DNA of 64,000 nucleotides from Sipunculus nudus (taxonomy: Eukaryota > Annelida > Sipuncula > Golfingiida > Sipunculidae), in NCBI GenBank assembly GCA_026874595.1, contig CM049311.1:33317176-33381175 (forward strand). Reading direction: 5' to 3'. Shown in pieces: positions 13,505 to 25,819 of the stretch. The notes beneath the pieces were generated by a model. The model did not search any database. It was not told the origin of the DNA and saw only the letters and a list, made by a program, of their open reading frames with translations. Within the stretch, counting starts at the first letter, position 1. Each line of letters opens with the position of its first letter. The position numbers were made by a program, and so were the translations under genes.

Positions 13505-15137
13505 GCACAAATCGTAACCGCTGGACCTGGAACCTTGTGACTTGGGATTCTGAGAGGTCCATGAAAAATCTCCTTGGAAACCAGAAATTAGGTCTCTGTT
13601 ACCCATATCCTTTGAGCTATGGGGCCCCAAAGTACTCCCCAGAAAAGTAAAAAAAATCATACAAAAACTTCAATATCTCATTAACTACTTGACTGATGGT
13701 CATGATTTTCGGCATACATATTGATCATGAGATGTTCCATCAGTACCTGCAGACTGGTGGCGCCACCTGTATTTTTCGATTTTTTACGAATTTTTTTCTC
13801 TATTTTTGAGACCTTTAAAAATGTGAACATCTGTTAACAAGGCACAAATCGTAAAGACAAGACCTAGAATCTTAATTCTTGATACACTGAGAGGTCCATG
13901 AAAAATCTCCTTGGAAACCAGAAATTAGGTCTCTGTTACCCATATCCTTCGAGCAATGGGGCCCCAAAGTACCCCCCCAGAATAGTAAAAAAATTCATAC
14001 AAAAACTTCAATATCTCAATAACTACATCACTGATGGTCATGATTTTTGGCATACATATTGATCAAGAGATTTTTCATCAGTACCTGCAGACTGGTGGTG
14101 CCACCTGTATTTTTTCAAATTTTCACAATTTTTTTTCTCTATTTTTGAGACCTTTAAGGATGTAGTTATCTGTCAACAGGGTATAAATCGTAACGACTGG
14201 ACCTAGAATCTTTATTTTTGACACACAGGGAGACCCATGATAAGTCTCCATGGAAACCTGAAATTAGGTCTCTGTTACCCATATCCTTTGAGCTATGGCA
14301 CTCCAAAGTACAGCTCAGAATAATGGAAAATTTGATACAAAAGCTGAAGTATCTGAACAACTAATGCAGAGATCACCATAATTGTTTTCATGGATATTGA
14401 TCATGGAGTGTTTCATCAGTTTTTGCAGACTGGTGGCACCACCTGTATTTGTTCGGGTTTTTTTTTTACGAATTTTTTCTCTATTTTTGAGACCTTTAAA
14501 GTTATGAACATCTGTTAACAGGGCACAAATCATTAAAACTGGACCTAGAATCTTCATTCTTGACACACAGGGAGACCCATAAAAAGTCTCCATGGAAACC
14601 TGAAATTAGGTCTCTGTTACCCATATTCTTTAAGCTGTATGGCTCCAAATTACCCCCAGAATAATGGAAAATTTGATACAAAAACTGCAGTATCTCAATA
14701 ACTACAACACTGATGGTCATGATTTTCGGCATACATATTGATCATGACCTGTTCCATCAGTTTCTGCAGACTGGGTGCGCCACCTCTATTTTTTTCAAAT
14801 TTTTACGATTTTTTCTCTCTTTTTTTGATACCTTTAAAGATGTAGTTATCTGTCAACAGGGTACAAATCGCAACAACTGGACCTAGAATCTTCATTCTTG
14901 TCATGCAAGGAGGCCCATGAAAAGTGCCTGTGGAAACTTAAAATTAGGTCTCTGTTACCCATATCCTTCAAGCTATAGGACTCCGAAGTATCCCTCAGAA
15001 TAATGGACAATTTGATACAAAAGCTGAAGTATCTGAACAACTAATGCGGAGATCACCATGATTCTTTGCATGGATATTGATCATTAAGTGTTGTTATTGG
15101 TTTCTGCAGACTGGTGGAGCCACCTGTATTTTTGTAC
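13505..15137 (+). repeat. Tandem array, 5 units of ~338 bp
   Basis: GGCACAAATCGTAA-type unit starts recur at ~13505, 13842, 14180, 14521 and 14861, each with GAAATTAGGTCTCTGTTACC and a GACTGGTGGCGCCACCTGTA block near its end. Confidence 0.9.
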
Positions 15138-16765
15138 CCGCCAAAACGAAGTTTTGTGGATACTATGTTTTTGACCGGGTTCCTCCGCCGTTGCCGCGTT
15201 CGTTTTCAGAGAGCTCCTCTGAGACTTGATTTTATGAGCTTTCCAAGCTCATAACTCGGGAACCGTTTGACTGATCAGGAAATAAAATTTATACAAATGT
15301 AGCCCTTGGATAGCTCTATAACATACACAAAAAATGGTGTCGCCACCTGCAACCATTTTTGCACAGCGTCTGTCTGTTTGTCTGCCGTGCGATAATGTCA
15401 CTCATATCTCGGCAGTGGTTTGACATATCTGCCTAAAATTTTGCAGTTTTATACATCCTGGATAGCTTTCTTGATTTTATGACAGGTGGCACCACCTACA
15501 TTCACCTTTACGCTGATGACATCCAAGCTCATATCTCGGGAACCGTTTGACTGATCAGGAAATAAAATTTATACAAAAGTAGTCCTTGGATAGCTCTATA
15601 ACATACACAAAAAATGGTGGCGCCACCTGTAACCATGTTTGCAAAGTGTCCATCTGTTCATCTTTTTTTGGTTTAAATCACTCATATCTCTGCAGTGAAT
15701 TGACTAATTCACCTGAAATTCGGCATGCGTATACATCCTGGATAGCTTTCTTGATTTTATGACAGGTGGCGCCACCTACTTTCTCGTTCTCGCTGATGAC
15801 ATCCAAGCTCATATATCGGGAACCGTTTGACCGATTGGGCCAAAATTTTGCATGTGTATAGATCTAACATAGCTCTTTATCATACGCAAAACTGGTGGCA
15901 CTACCTGCAACCATTTTTGCACAGCGTCTGTCCGTTTGTCTGCCGTGCAATAAAGTCACTCACATCTTGACATATCTGCCTAAAATTTTGCAGTTTTATA
16001 CATCCTGGATAGCTTTCTGGATTTAATGACAGGTGGCGCCACCTTTATTCTAGTTTATGCTGCAGACATCCAAGCTCATATCTCGGGAACCTTTTGAACG
16101 ATTGGGCCAACATTTTGCATGTATATAGATCTCACATAGGTCTTTATCATACACAAAACTGGAGGGGCCACCTGCAACCATTTTTGCACATTTTGCACAC
16201 CGTCTGTCTGTTTGTCTGCCGTGGCCTAAAATCACTTATTTCTCTGTAGTGGTTTGACATAACTGCCTAAAATTTTGCAGGTTTATACATCCTGGACAGC
16301 TTACTTGATTTTATGACAGGTGGCGCCACCTACATTCTAGTTAACGCTGCACACATCCAAGCTAATATCTCAGGAACCATTTGACCGATTGGGCCAAAAT
16401 TGTGCTTGTGTTTAGATCTCACATAGGTCTTTATCATACACAAAACTTGAGGGGCCACCTGCAACCATTTTTGCACAACGTATGTCAGTTGGTCTGCCGT
16501 GGGCTAAAATCACTGATATCCATGTAGTTGTTTGACTTTTCTGCCTAAAATTTTGCATATGTATACAACTTGGACAGCTTTCTGTATTTGTGGTAGGTGG
16601 CACAACCTACATACACATTTAGGCTGCAGACATCCATGCTAATATGCAACATACCTCACTCAGTTTCCCCTTGCCACTCAATCCATGCCTCACTTCACCC
16701 GTTCCACTTTGATTTTGGCGGATACACGTAGTCACTTGTCGGCTACCCGTATTCTACTTTTTAAA
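15138..16765 (+). repeat. Family C element with ~280-bp tandem units
   Basis: The phrase CTCATATCTCGGGAACCGTT recurs at ~15245 (as CTCATAACTC), 15529, 15808, 16069 and 16359 (diverged). Each unit contains one or two GGTGGCGCCACCT boxes. Confidence 0.88.
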
Positions 16766-16943
16766 GTTTACACATTTTTTCTCTATTTTTTTCAGATATA
16801 TAAATACAGACTAAATCTTGGCCTGTTGGTTAATCTGTTTGATGCTTCAGTTGAATGGGTGTCTACCATTCTGATGATAAAATTTCCTTTTGTGAATCTC
16901 TTCCCAGTCAGCTGAGCGTCATGACCCATGGGTCACTTGTTTT

Positions 16944-17963
16944 TATTGGAAATATATTTGTAACCCTGTCATAAAATATGTTCAAATTAAAACATTTCGT
17001 CATTTATTACAACGCCTCAAAATATTTAGGTACATAGTCCCTAAAACCTGATCAAATATTACAGATGCCTATGTATTTCTGAACCATGTGCATAAAATGC
17101 AGCATATTGGTTAATTCAGCTTGTTGGTAAATCTTCCTGGTCGAAATGGGTTTTACTTTTTGGTTTGTACGTTCACATGTTTTTTTGTTTCATTCCTCAC
17201 ACGTAGCCCAATTTTGAGGACGCTAGATCTTAACAGAGCTATCGTTGTACTTGGATGAATGACCATTGCAGTGCATTTCCCCCCATAACTGGCGTCACAA
17301 CTCAAAGAAGGCCCCATCAGTACGATATAAATGGCTATTTACTCGTACATACATAACCATTCATACTAAGACCGCTCACCCTGTCGTGATTAAGGCAGAG
17401 ATTCTCGTCACTATATAATCACTCTAAAACAAAATAACGCGACTTGACATGGATCCGAGTTTCATTTAAATACATGTAACTGCTTTCAGATAACTTCCAA
17501 ATTGTATTTCCAAATTGTATCTCGCAATTGTAATGTTTCATTTAAACACATACACATAATTATAATCCAGATCACGTCCAGTATTTCATGGATTGTTTCT
17601 AGGGATTACCCCAACACTCCACTAAATATGATCATATCCTTTCATATTTTATTTCACTGAAGTTGCTATGAGACAAACCAAACAACAAGTAACCAACCAC
17701 CAAATTAAAGCATAAAACCTCTGTATGCGGAGGTATAATGATACCACAATAATATAAACTACATGATACACTGGGGGAGTAACGAAACACCGGTGCACCG
17801 ATACATCTCGACCGTCTCGATACAAAGTCACTTATCGTACCGGTATTGTCAGAGTTCAGTGTTTCGATACCTTGACGAGATCTATTAGGCATCTAGGATG
17901 AAATATATTTTGTTAGAGATATGAATGTCTAAGTGAGATTCTATAAACGGTTACTTTTGACAG
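16944..17963. other. Intron or upstream flank of the GPR158-like exon
   Basis: AT-rich with a hAT-type remnant. No coding signal besides the acceptor at its end. Confidence 0.5.
17765..17895. repeat. hAT-type MITE remnant
   Basis: GAAACACCGGTGCACCGATA-CATC, CGACCGTCTCGATAC and TATCGTACCGGTATTG: a common degenerate animal MITE pattern with palindromic CACCGGTGCACCGA. Confidence 0.4.
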
Positions 17964-18090
17964 GTTCGTGGCAGTGTCGGTTCAAGAAATGGACTTCTTC
18001 ACTATTGACATAAACCCGTGCCCCATCAGTATCGGGAACGAGGCACCCAACTACTTCGCCGGAACAGCTCGCTGTAAACCCACCACAATG
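17964..18090 (+). CDS. GPR158-like ectodomain protein, first visible exon (Cache/EGF junction, module 1)
   Basis: Internal exon of 127 bases bounded by an AG acceptor (ttttgacag) and a GT donor (gtaaga). It starts with one base completing a split codon and ends in phase 0. It encodes 42 residues containing TIDINPCP and, further on, GTARC. The same pattern recurs in the exon at 32933 (LDINQCP ... NTARC), with identical phases at both borders, so this is the same domain boundary in an earlier module. In GPR158/GPR179 the equivalent segment joins the Cache domain to the Cys-rich EGF-like stretch. The first Cache domain, expected just before this exon as one long exon, is not visible in bases 1-17963, so the gene begins outside the window. 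Conservation with the later exon, exact splice phases and the Cys pattern make this a confident exon even though it was too short to stand out as an open frame. Confidence 0.82.
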
Positions 18091-18590
18091 GTAAGAAATT
18101 GCTCGGAAGGTATTGATTTATAATTGACATTGTACCAGCACTATACCCATAATATCAACATGAGACCTATGACATCCGGGTTTTTTTTATCAGCAAAGTT
18201 TAGAGCGGAATAACTTTTTTGGAACACGCCCAAATCTTCAAATTTCAGAAAGAAGAACAGATTATTTAAATATGAAATACTGTATTATATATTAAGATAT
18301 ATTTTGTCACATTGGAAATGCACAAGTGTCCAATTATAAGTTTTTTTTTCCGTTTCATTAAATGTGAATTTACTTCCAAGCAGCTTACGAAAATGTATTT
18401 GCTTATGTGGTGCAAATCGGACCGGGCTAGAAACTTAATAGGAAGATAAATATTCAAAGTTTTGTAGTGTTTTATACTATTGGTTTTCATTGTATTGTAA
18501 TTTTTCATTGTATTTTATTCCTTTAAACGTAAACCGTCGTTCGAGCATGCTTTGTATTGTGTTTTATATTATTGATAGTTCATGGATTTG

Positions 18591-20124
18591 TAATTTTTAG
18601 CTCAGCTGACTATAAGTCATCTGAGCTATAGTCGTGGTTTTTTGTCCGTCGTCCGTCCGTCCGACCGGCCGTTAACGAGGCACCTTTTGAAACCATTGGA
18701 CCTACGATAACCCATTGTTACAGTTCAAGACTGCCTAATATAAAAAACTCTGATCTGAATTTAATCATAGTTAATATTCATATTTTCCCATACATTTCCT
18801 ATGTGCATACAAAAAATTAGGTCAGTATTATGTAATTTGTTGAAGTTATAGGCCCAAACATAATGCACCTTTTAAAAAAATCAGGAAATATATTTCCTCA
18901 CTTAACATAAGAATTGCTGATGCTAGAGCCTTTTTTTCAGGGATATAACTTCATTTAATCAAGATTCAATTGTATACCGAAAATTAGATCTGAATTTTGC
19001 AATATTTTCAAGTTATTAGCATAAATATAAAATCAGTACCTTAAATTTTACCTAACTTTGTCCACGGCACGTTTTTTTTCTGTAAGAACTGTGTATTTAA
19101 TTTCACAGCATGTACACATAAGGATTTAATCTGTTAAAATATGATATTTGAAAATAAAATCTGCAAAATTAGGCTAGTTATTGATTTTTTTTTGGAAGCT
19201 CTTGTTGTATTCCCTTACATTGTCAAGCAGTCCACTTTGGTCACTGTAGGTCATTCAGTGCAGCTCTCTATGCTCCCGGGGCTGTTATGTAATATCACTC
19301 AGGCAAGCCCTCTCTCTTGTTGAGCTTGATCAGGCTGTCTGCAGTTAATACCACAAGGAGCCTTTCTCCCCCCCCCCCCCCAAATTCTGTTGACAGACCT
19401 GTACTTTAAATAAGGAATCTTATAATTTCACTTTTTTTCAGCAACGAACAGTAACAACAGAGACCCCTTCGACCTGCCGTCCCTTCAATACACAGGACTA
19501 ATTAACAAGACAAAACTTACAATTTTAATGTTTAATAATTTTTTTTTGTTGAGACTTGGACAATTTTGATTTTTTTAAAGAAAAAAAATGTTCAGGAATT
19601 TGATCTTAAAATTCAAATGTGATAAAATATTAGGATCTAATGTTAGTGCTAACTGACAAGATTTAAGAAGATATAAATACTTTGTAGCATTTCATTCATA
19701 TCTCTTAAAGATGGCCGGGCCTGGGTTTGAATAACACTGTTAAACTTAGTTTTAAAATCAGGAATATTGGTCAAACTTTGTGGGATTAATGTTTAACTCA
19801 TATGGCCATATATTTAACTTTTGAAAACTTAATTACCTTCACACATTATTTGTTCATGAAATGTAACTTTTATAAAACAGTACTGTAGGCCCATTTTTTC
19901 CCTTGGTGCATCATTAAATAGTTTCAGGCCACAGGTTTCATTCATTACACAGTGCATATGCTTTAGCTTATGCCCATTATAATATAATTTACAGAGTTTA
20001 ATTTTAACAGGGCCATTTTCTCCTAGCTTTCCAAATGCTAATATACATGAAAACCCAAAGAAATAAAAATATTTTGCAGTTGCTAATGTGAGCTGAGCGA
20101 TGTGACCCATGGGTCCCTTGTTCA
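18591..20124 (+). mobile_element. Helentron-like element, family A, copy 2 (in intron)
   Basis: Same left end as 4102 (AGCTCAGCTGACTATAAGTC) with a CCGT tract, one internal unit related to those of copy 1 (GACTGCCTAATAT at 18730), and right end GAGCTGAGCGATGTGACCCA then TGGGTCCCTTGTT. Lies in the large intron after exon 17964. Confidence 0.78.
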
Positions 20125-22639
20125 TTGTTTTTTATTCCTTTAAACGTAAACCCTCGTTTCAGCATGCTTACTACTCAGTATTTATTCTAAGCCGGGGAGT
20201 TCGACTTTACTGAAGCTTTTTTATGACATATTAACCAGGAAACACGGTCATATGACAGTGTTTTAGTGAATATATCAGTGGGAAAGGCAGAGGTATGGAG
20301 ATGGATTAAGTACCTCAGAAACAGGGGGCTCTGCACCCTGGCACAGGTAAACAAAGCAAAATCCGGCTCTCCTTTTCGGTATTAAACGCGTTTTTTTTTT
20401 TAATTTCAAAATTTTAAAGATTTGTTTTCGTTGAAAAAGAGGAGGCGCGCGACCCCTGCCCCCTCTAAATCCGCCCCTGCAGTACGTGCAATGGGCATCT
20501 TATATCTTGTATTTGAAGTAATGTGACATGCCCAGTTCACCACATTTTAAAGTCACAATAAGGAGGGTCCCTTGATGGCAGTCCGTTCGGTTACGACACT
20601 GCCCTGTCTGTACTCAAAGCTGAGTTGACAGGCTTTTACGACATTAAATGCCCGGGCCCCGTAACATGGATATTGTCTGTCAGGACGTGATGGCGCGTCA
20701 AATGGCCCCACGGTGGCAATAATTAAGGCTGCACTAATTTAAACATCACTGACAAATTCGTCAAACAAGGAAAATGGGTTAACTAAACTGTAAAAACAAT
20801 TCAGCACGTAATTAAAGCCAGTCAGAATGTGAATTGAATTACACGTTTGATCACGTGAATCGGCGTTTGGCGAGATAAAAATTCTGCTTCAATACACAAC
20901 TTATTGATATTCTGACCTAATGCTAATGGCGCTTAAATTCCGTATTCTAGTCGTCAACGGGAAGAATTCAATAAGATGATTTAGACATAATAAAATTAAC
21001 GTTTTATTTATGATGTATTTTGTATTTATTTTTTTCTGATATATTAATTTATTATTGTTGCCTCTGATGCGCTTTTGCTCATCATGTCAAATATGGCGCT
21101 GCATTTGTTGCCTAACCCTCTTTAACGTTTCGTACATGTCGGTATCTGGTATAATATTATATGGGTATATATATGACGTATTGGTGCCATTATTACTATT
21201 TCGTATTATACCAACACCTGGCTCTATGTAACGTATAGCCCAGCTACTGTTTGACAGCAGCAATCAATAGTGCCTTTCCCCGCTCAACACCAGTGGAATA
21301 TTAGCTACTTCAAACACCTAACCACAAAACTACTGATGGAAATGCCTTTTGAATCCTACAGAACCCCATTAGAAGAGGAGGCAATACCGTATATCGGTAC
21401 CGTAGGGATCTGTTTAAGAAGTCTTACTCACAAAAAGCTCATTATTAAGTCATAATTGTTTGTTATTTTCAATAGATATACCTGTATCACATTTATTCCC
21501 AAATGCTAAATACTCAAGATGAGTCATACATTAATTAGTGCGTATTTGCATCACCTACGTTTGGGCTTTATGTATAATGCATATAAAGGACAGAAGCTTT
21601 GGTGACCTAAGAGCCACTCGGCACTTGTACCACACCAGCTAGTGTTCTAGAAAGCCGACATACGGGATGAAGGGGAAATTGACTGTAGACTTTATAGGCC
21701 AATCCGTATAGCTGCAGTTTTTAAGCCCAGCGCTGGACCTGATCCGACGATGGTGTGTAAGCTCTTCAGGCTAACCTACGGAGGGATTTAAAAGGCCGAT
21801 TGGATCAGGAGGCGCACCTGCTATCACCTTGGAGGGATGGAACGTCAGTAACCTACTGAAGATTGCGTTTGTCTGGAAATAACTAGCTTTTCTCGACCTG
21901 TACTGGAACATCTTCCCTGGAAGTGTTAATTTAATTGACGAAAATTACAATTTGACCTATTGTTTGTATTGAATGTTCCTTTGGTTTAACAATTGTAAAA
22001 TGACGTAAGATAAATTAAAAAGACGTTAGAGAAATTTGTTTTATTGGTCGTAAACATTGTGTTTCCATTTTCAATTTATATTAGGGTTGCGCAAATTGCA
22101 TTCTATTACATGTGTAACATATTGTAATATTTTTGTAATATTACATGTGTAATATTATTGTTGTATCATACGTACTGTACCCATAACAGCGGATTCATCA
22201 TCAGTTGGGACAAATTGATTAAACAAGTTTAATAAAAAGAAAATGTCTAAAACTTTGTATGAAACAACAGTTTTCTATAATCAAATATTACTTTTGCATT
22301 ATGGGACCGGCTTTACCGCTATATATTAATTTGTTCTGTAAATAATTTTATAGAAATTCTCATACTGCGCGGATTATTACTTAAAAAAGTACAGCGCAGC
22401 TAGTTCGTGGATTGTGGGTAAAAAAATATTTTCCCTTCTATGCCCTGGGGCTTCTAAATACATCTTGAGCATAGGCAAACATGGAGTGAAGGGGCAATGT
22501 ATTTCGTTAAAAACAATTGGACAAGAATGTTTTCAAGAAAAAGTAGAAGTTTCGTTGCAAAGACTTTACTCAATAAGTTGCATTCTGCAAGCATTCACAT
22601 TGAAATGCAAATGGAAATCTCTTTCTTGAATCTTGACAA
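20125..22639. other. Intron sequence, nothing recognised
   Basis: Part of the ~12-kb intron 18091-30047. There is a fragment like a MITE end (TCTAAATCCGCCCCTGCAG at ~20463) and palindromic ATTACATGTGTAAT around 22108-22160. No exon seen. Confidence 0.5.
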
Positions 22640-22795
22640 TTTTTAGCTCAGCTGACTATAAATCATCTATGCTATAGTCGTGGTCCATTGTCAGTGATAA
22701 TATACATGAAAAACCAAAAGAAATAAAAATATTTTGCAGTTACTAATATTTTCCAAGATTCAGCTGAGCGATATGACCCATGGGTCCATTGTTAT
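22640..22795 (+). mobile_element. Helentron-like element, family A, minimal copy
   Basis: About 155 bases with both ends of family A (CTCAGCTGACTATAA on the left; CAGCTGAGCGATATGACCCA then TGGGTCCATTGTT on the right) and almost no interior. Confidence 0.75.
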
Positions 22796-23474
22796 CTAGA
22801 TGGAGACCCGGCCATCCAAAAATCCCAAAATGGAAGAGATTCAATTTTGGTAGAAACGACATCTGGTGGAAGTGTACATTTTTCTTTTCTTTTTTTTCTT
22901 CCTATTAATTTGTGTTATGTTTGGTTCACTACACGTAAATTAAAATACGCGAGCGCATGCATACAAACACGCAAATGGCGAGGCGACAACGAAATCTTTC
23001 AGTGTGACCACTAATACATATAACATTGATGGTCCAGGAAATCTTATGAGTTTTATTATCAAAAGTCTATTTTAGAAAGATGCCCTTCGATGGTTAATCT
23101 TAATTCATTCTTCAATTAATATCTGTTATTTTCCAGAAAGTTGTGCTAGTCTTTTTTAATGCGTTGTATTGTAACTCTTGCATAATAAAGTTTATAATAA
23201 GGAGTCGTGATAATCAGGACGTGCTCTGATCAGGGCTTCTTTGCAGCCATTTAAATAAAATTACTTCTCTGGTCCTTTTGTAAAATATTAGATTAAAGGA
23301 CATGCTATGTTCGGTTACCATGGAGCAATTTAATCTTATTCTTTGTCGTGGAGATGTATTAGACTCGGCATTTCATAAATTGTAATGCGCCTAAATATTA
23401 CTTACCTAATTAGAGTTAATATTTCAATATCTCTCACCATTGCACCTGTTACATCTGTTTACCTTAGGAATCGA

Positions 23475-23880
23475 AGTTATTCGAAGGTGAATTTTCACTC
23501 ATGTCTGTCCATTAATGTGTAGTTGTACGGAGGTCATTTTTCACTCATGTATATTAAACTATGTACAGTTATGCGAAGGTAAAATTTTTCACAAATGTTT
23601 ATCCGTTAACGGACACACACAAGTGAAAAGTTAACCTTTGTATTACTACACATTAACGGACGACGTTAGTGATATATTAAACTTCCTATAACTACACATT
23701 TATGGAAAGATATAAGAGAAAATTGACCTTTAATTAACAACACATTAATTGACAGACATGAGTGAAAATGTTTACCTTCGTATAAACACACATTTGATGG
23801 ACAGACATTAGTGAAAAATTTTACCATTGTATAACAACAAATTAATGGACAGACATGAGTGAAAAATTTTACCTACCTTT
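23475..23880. repeat. Inverted arrays of ~60-bp units (large imperfect palindrome) in intron
   Basis: The left part reads TTCACTCATGTCTGTCCATT-AATGTGT; the right part repeats ACACATTAATTGACAGACAT-GAGTGAAAA at ~23745, 23790 and 23845. These are reverse complements. The turn-around is near 23615. Confidence 0.8.
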
Positions 23881-24277
23881 TGAAAAACAATTTATTTGAT
23901 TACTGGCTTCCTCTGTGTAGATATTAATGATCTTAGGGTAATTTTGGTTGTGTAAAGTTGTTATAAGGCCTTTGTGAAGGATGTATAAATTTGTTTATCA
24001 ACAACATGTTTGTAAACAGTGCAATGTCTGCAAATGGGGGAAAACATGTAACCTAAGGTGGTAGGTTGCATATATGGGGTGTAAGTGAGGTCACTTGTTG
24101 CAAAACGCCATTTGCAATTCTTTTGCTTATTGGCTTGCTGCCAAATGCCCTTGCTGAATTTGTTTTATTAATATTTTACACATTATAATCACGTTAATAT
24201 AAACAGAACAAACAGCCTGTGTGCGTTGATATCCACGTTTTTTTGGCCTATTTGTATGAAAACTTCAAGGGATTTTT

Positions 24278-25819
24278 ATGCCCCCGCCACAAAGTGGCCG
24301 GGGCATATAGTTTTACCCATGTCCGTCATTCCGTCCTTCCGTCCTTCCGAAATCAAACAGTTGTACGGACTTTTTTTCGCAATGCCTGCAGATATTGGCC
24401 TGATTTTTGGTGTGTGGGCAGATATAGACCAGTTACAGATCAAGTTCGCGTTTCGTCCCGGTTGACCTACTTTTGACCGTTTTACGGCTCCTAAACTTAG
24501 AAAATTTCATGAAAAATAGAAGTATTCATGACAGATACACATGTACGGACTTTTTTTCGCAATGCCTGCAGATATTGGCCTGAATTTTGGTGTGTGGACA
24601 GATATAGACCCGTAACAGATCAAGTTCGCGTTTCGTCCCGGTTGACCTACTTTTGACCGTTTTACGGCTCCTAAACTTAGAAAATTTCATGAAAAATAGA
24701 AGTATTCATGACAGATACACATGTACGGACTTTTTTTCGCCATGCCTGCAGATATTGGCCTGATTTTTGGTGTGTGAGCAGATATAGACCAGTTACAGAT
24801 TGAGTTCGTGTTTCGTCCTGGTTGACCTACTTTTGACCGATTTACGGCTCCTGAACATAGAAAATTTCATGAAAAATAGAAATATTCATGACAGATACTC
24901 ATGTACAGACTTTTTTTCACAATGCCTGCAGATATTGGCCTAATTTTTCGTGTGTGGCCAGATATAGACCAGTTACAGATCGAGTTCGCGTTTCGTCCAG
25001 GTTGACCTACTTTTGACCGTTTTACGGCTCCTGAACATAGAAAATTTCATGAAAAATATGAAATTTCATGACAAATACACATGTACGGACTTTTTTTCGC
25101 AATGCCTGCAGATATTGGCCTAATTTTTGGTGTGTCGGCTGATATTGACCAGTTACAGATGGAGTTCACATTTCGTCCCGGTTGACCTATTTTTGACTGT
25201 TTTACGGCTCCTGAACATAGAAAATTTCATGTAAAATATATATATTTATATGACAAATACACTTGCACAGACTTTTCTTCACAGTACCTGCAGATATTGG
25301 CCTGATTTTTGGTGTGTGGGCAGATAATGACCAGTTACAGATCAAGTTCACGTTTTGTCCCAGTTGACCTATTTTTGACCGTTTGATGGTGCTCTAACAT
25401 AGAAAATTGCATAAAAAGGTGCACATGTATGGACTTTTTTTCGCAGAGCCTGCAGATACGGGCCTGATTTTTGGTGTGTAGGCAGATAATGACCAGTTAC
25501 AGATAGAGTTCTTGTTTTGTCTCAGTTGACCTACTTTTGACCATTTGACTGCTCCTGAACATAGAAAGTTTCATGAAAGACAGAAATTTTTATGGAAAAT
25601 GCACATGTATGGACTTTTTTTCACAATGCCTGCATATACTGGCATGATTTTTGGTGTGTTGCTTGATAATGACCCGTTACAGATTGAGTTTGCATTTTGC
25701 CCTTGTTGACCTACTTTTGACCATACGACACCTCCTGAACTTAAAAAATTTTCCAAATTTTACAAATGTTTCTAATTTGCCCAAGGCGGGGGCATTCGTG
25801 TCGTTCCGACACATCTAGT
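24278..25819 (+). mobile_element. Helentron/pearl-like non-autonomous element with ~180-bp tandem core
   Basis: The left end ATGCCCCCGCC (24278-24288) is exactly inverted at the right end GGCGGGGGCAT (25785-25795). After it comes a perfect 6-bp hairpin GTGTCG-TTC-CGACAC (25798-25812) and then ATCTAG, matching the 3' hairpin plus CTAG end of Helitrons. A short CCGT/CCTTCCGT microsatellite lies at 24324-24350, and about eight units of ~180 bases start at 24361. Microsatellite plus tandem core is the layout of the bivalve pearl/CvA elements. No Rep/helicase gene. Confidence 0.8.
24361..25745 (+). repeat. Tandem array, ~8 units of ~165-183 bp
   Basis: Unit start TGTACGGACTTTTTTTCGC recurs at about 24361, 24542, 24722, 24902 and 25082, then more diverged at ~25265, 25430 and 25607. 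The first units are nearly identical, the last ones degenerate. Confidence 0.9.

Larger units (their letters stand above)
13427..16943 (+). mobile_element. Nested Helentron-like elements (outer family A/B with inner family C)
   Basis: The outer element opens at GTCTATAGCGATCACTCTTTGT with a (CCGTCTGT)n tract and closes with family A's right end GTCAGCTGAGCGTCATGACC then CATGGGTCACTTGTT at 16905-16943. Inside, an element beginning CCCGCCAAAACGAAGTTTTG at 15138 and ending near GGCGGATACACGTAGTC then CCCGTATTCTAC (~16760) appears to have inserted. Two different tandem cores are present: five ~338-bp units (13505-15130) and five ~280-bp units (15240-16650). Confidence 0.65.

Noticed and set aside
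24219-25800. CRISPR-like array of ~180-bp units
   Set aside because: No short repeat/spacer structure and a eukaryotic context; it is the tandem core of a mobile element.
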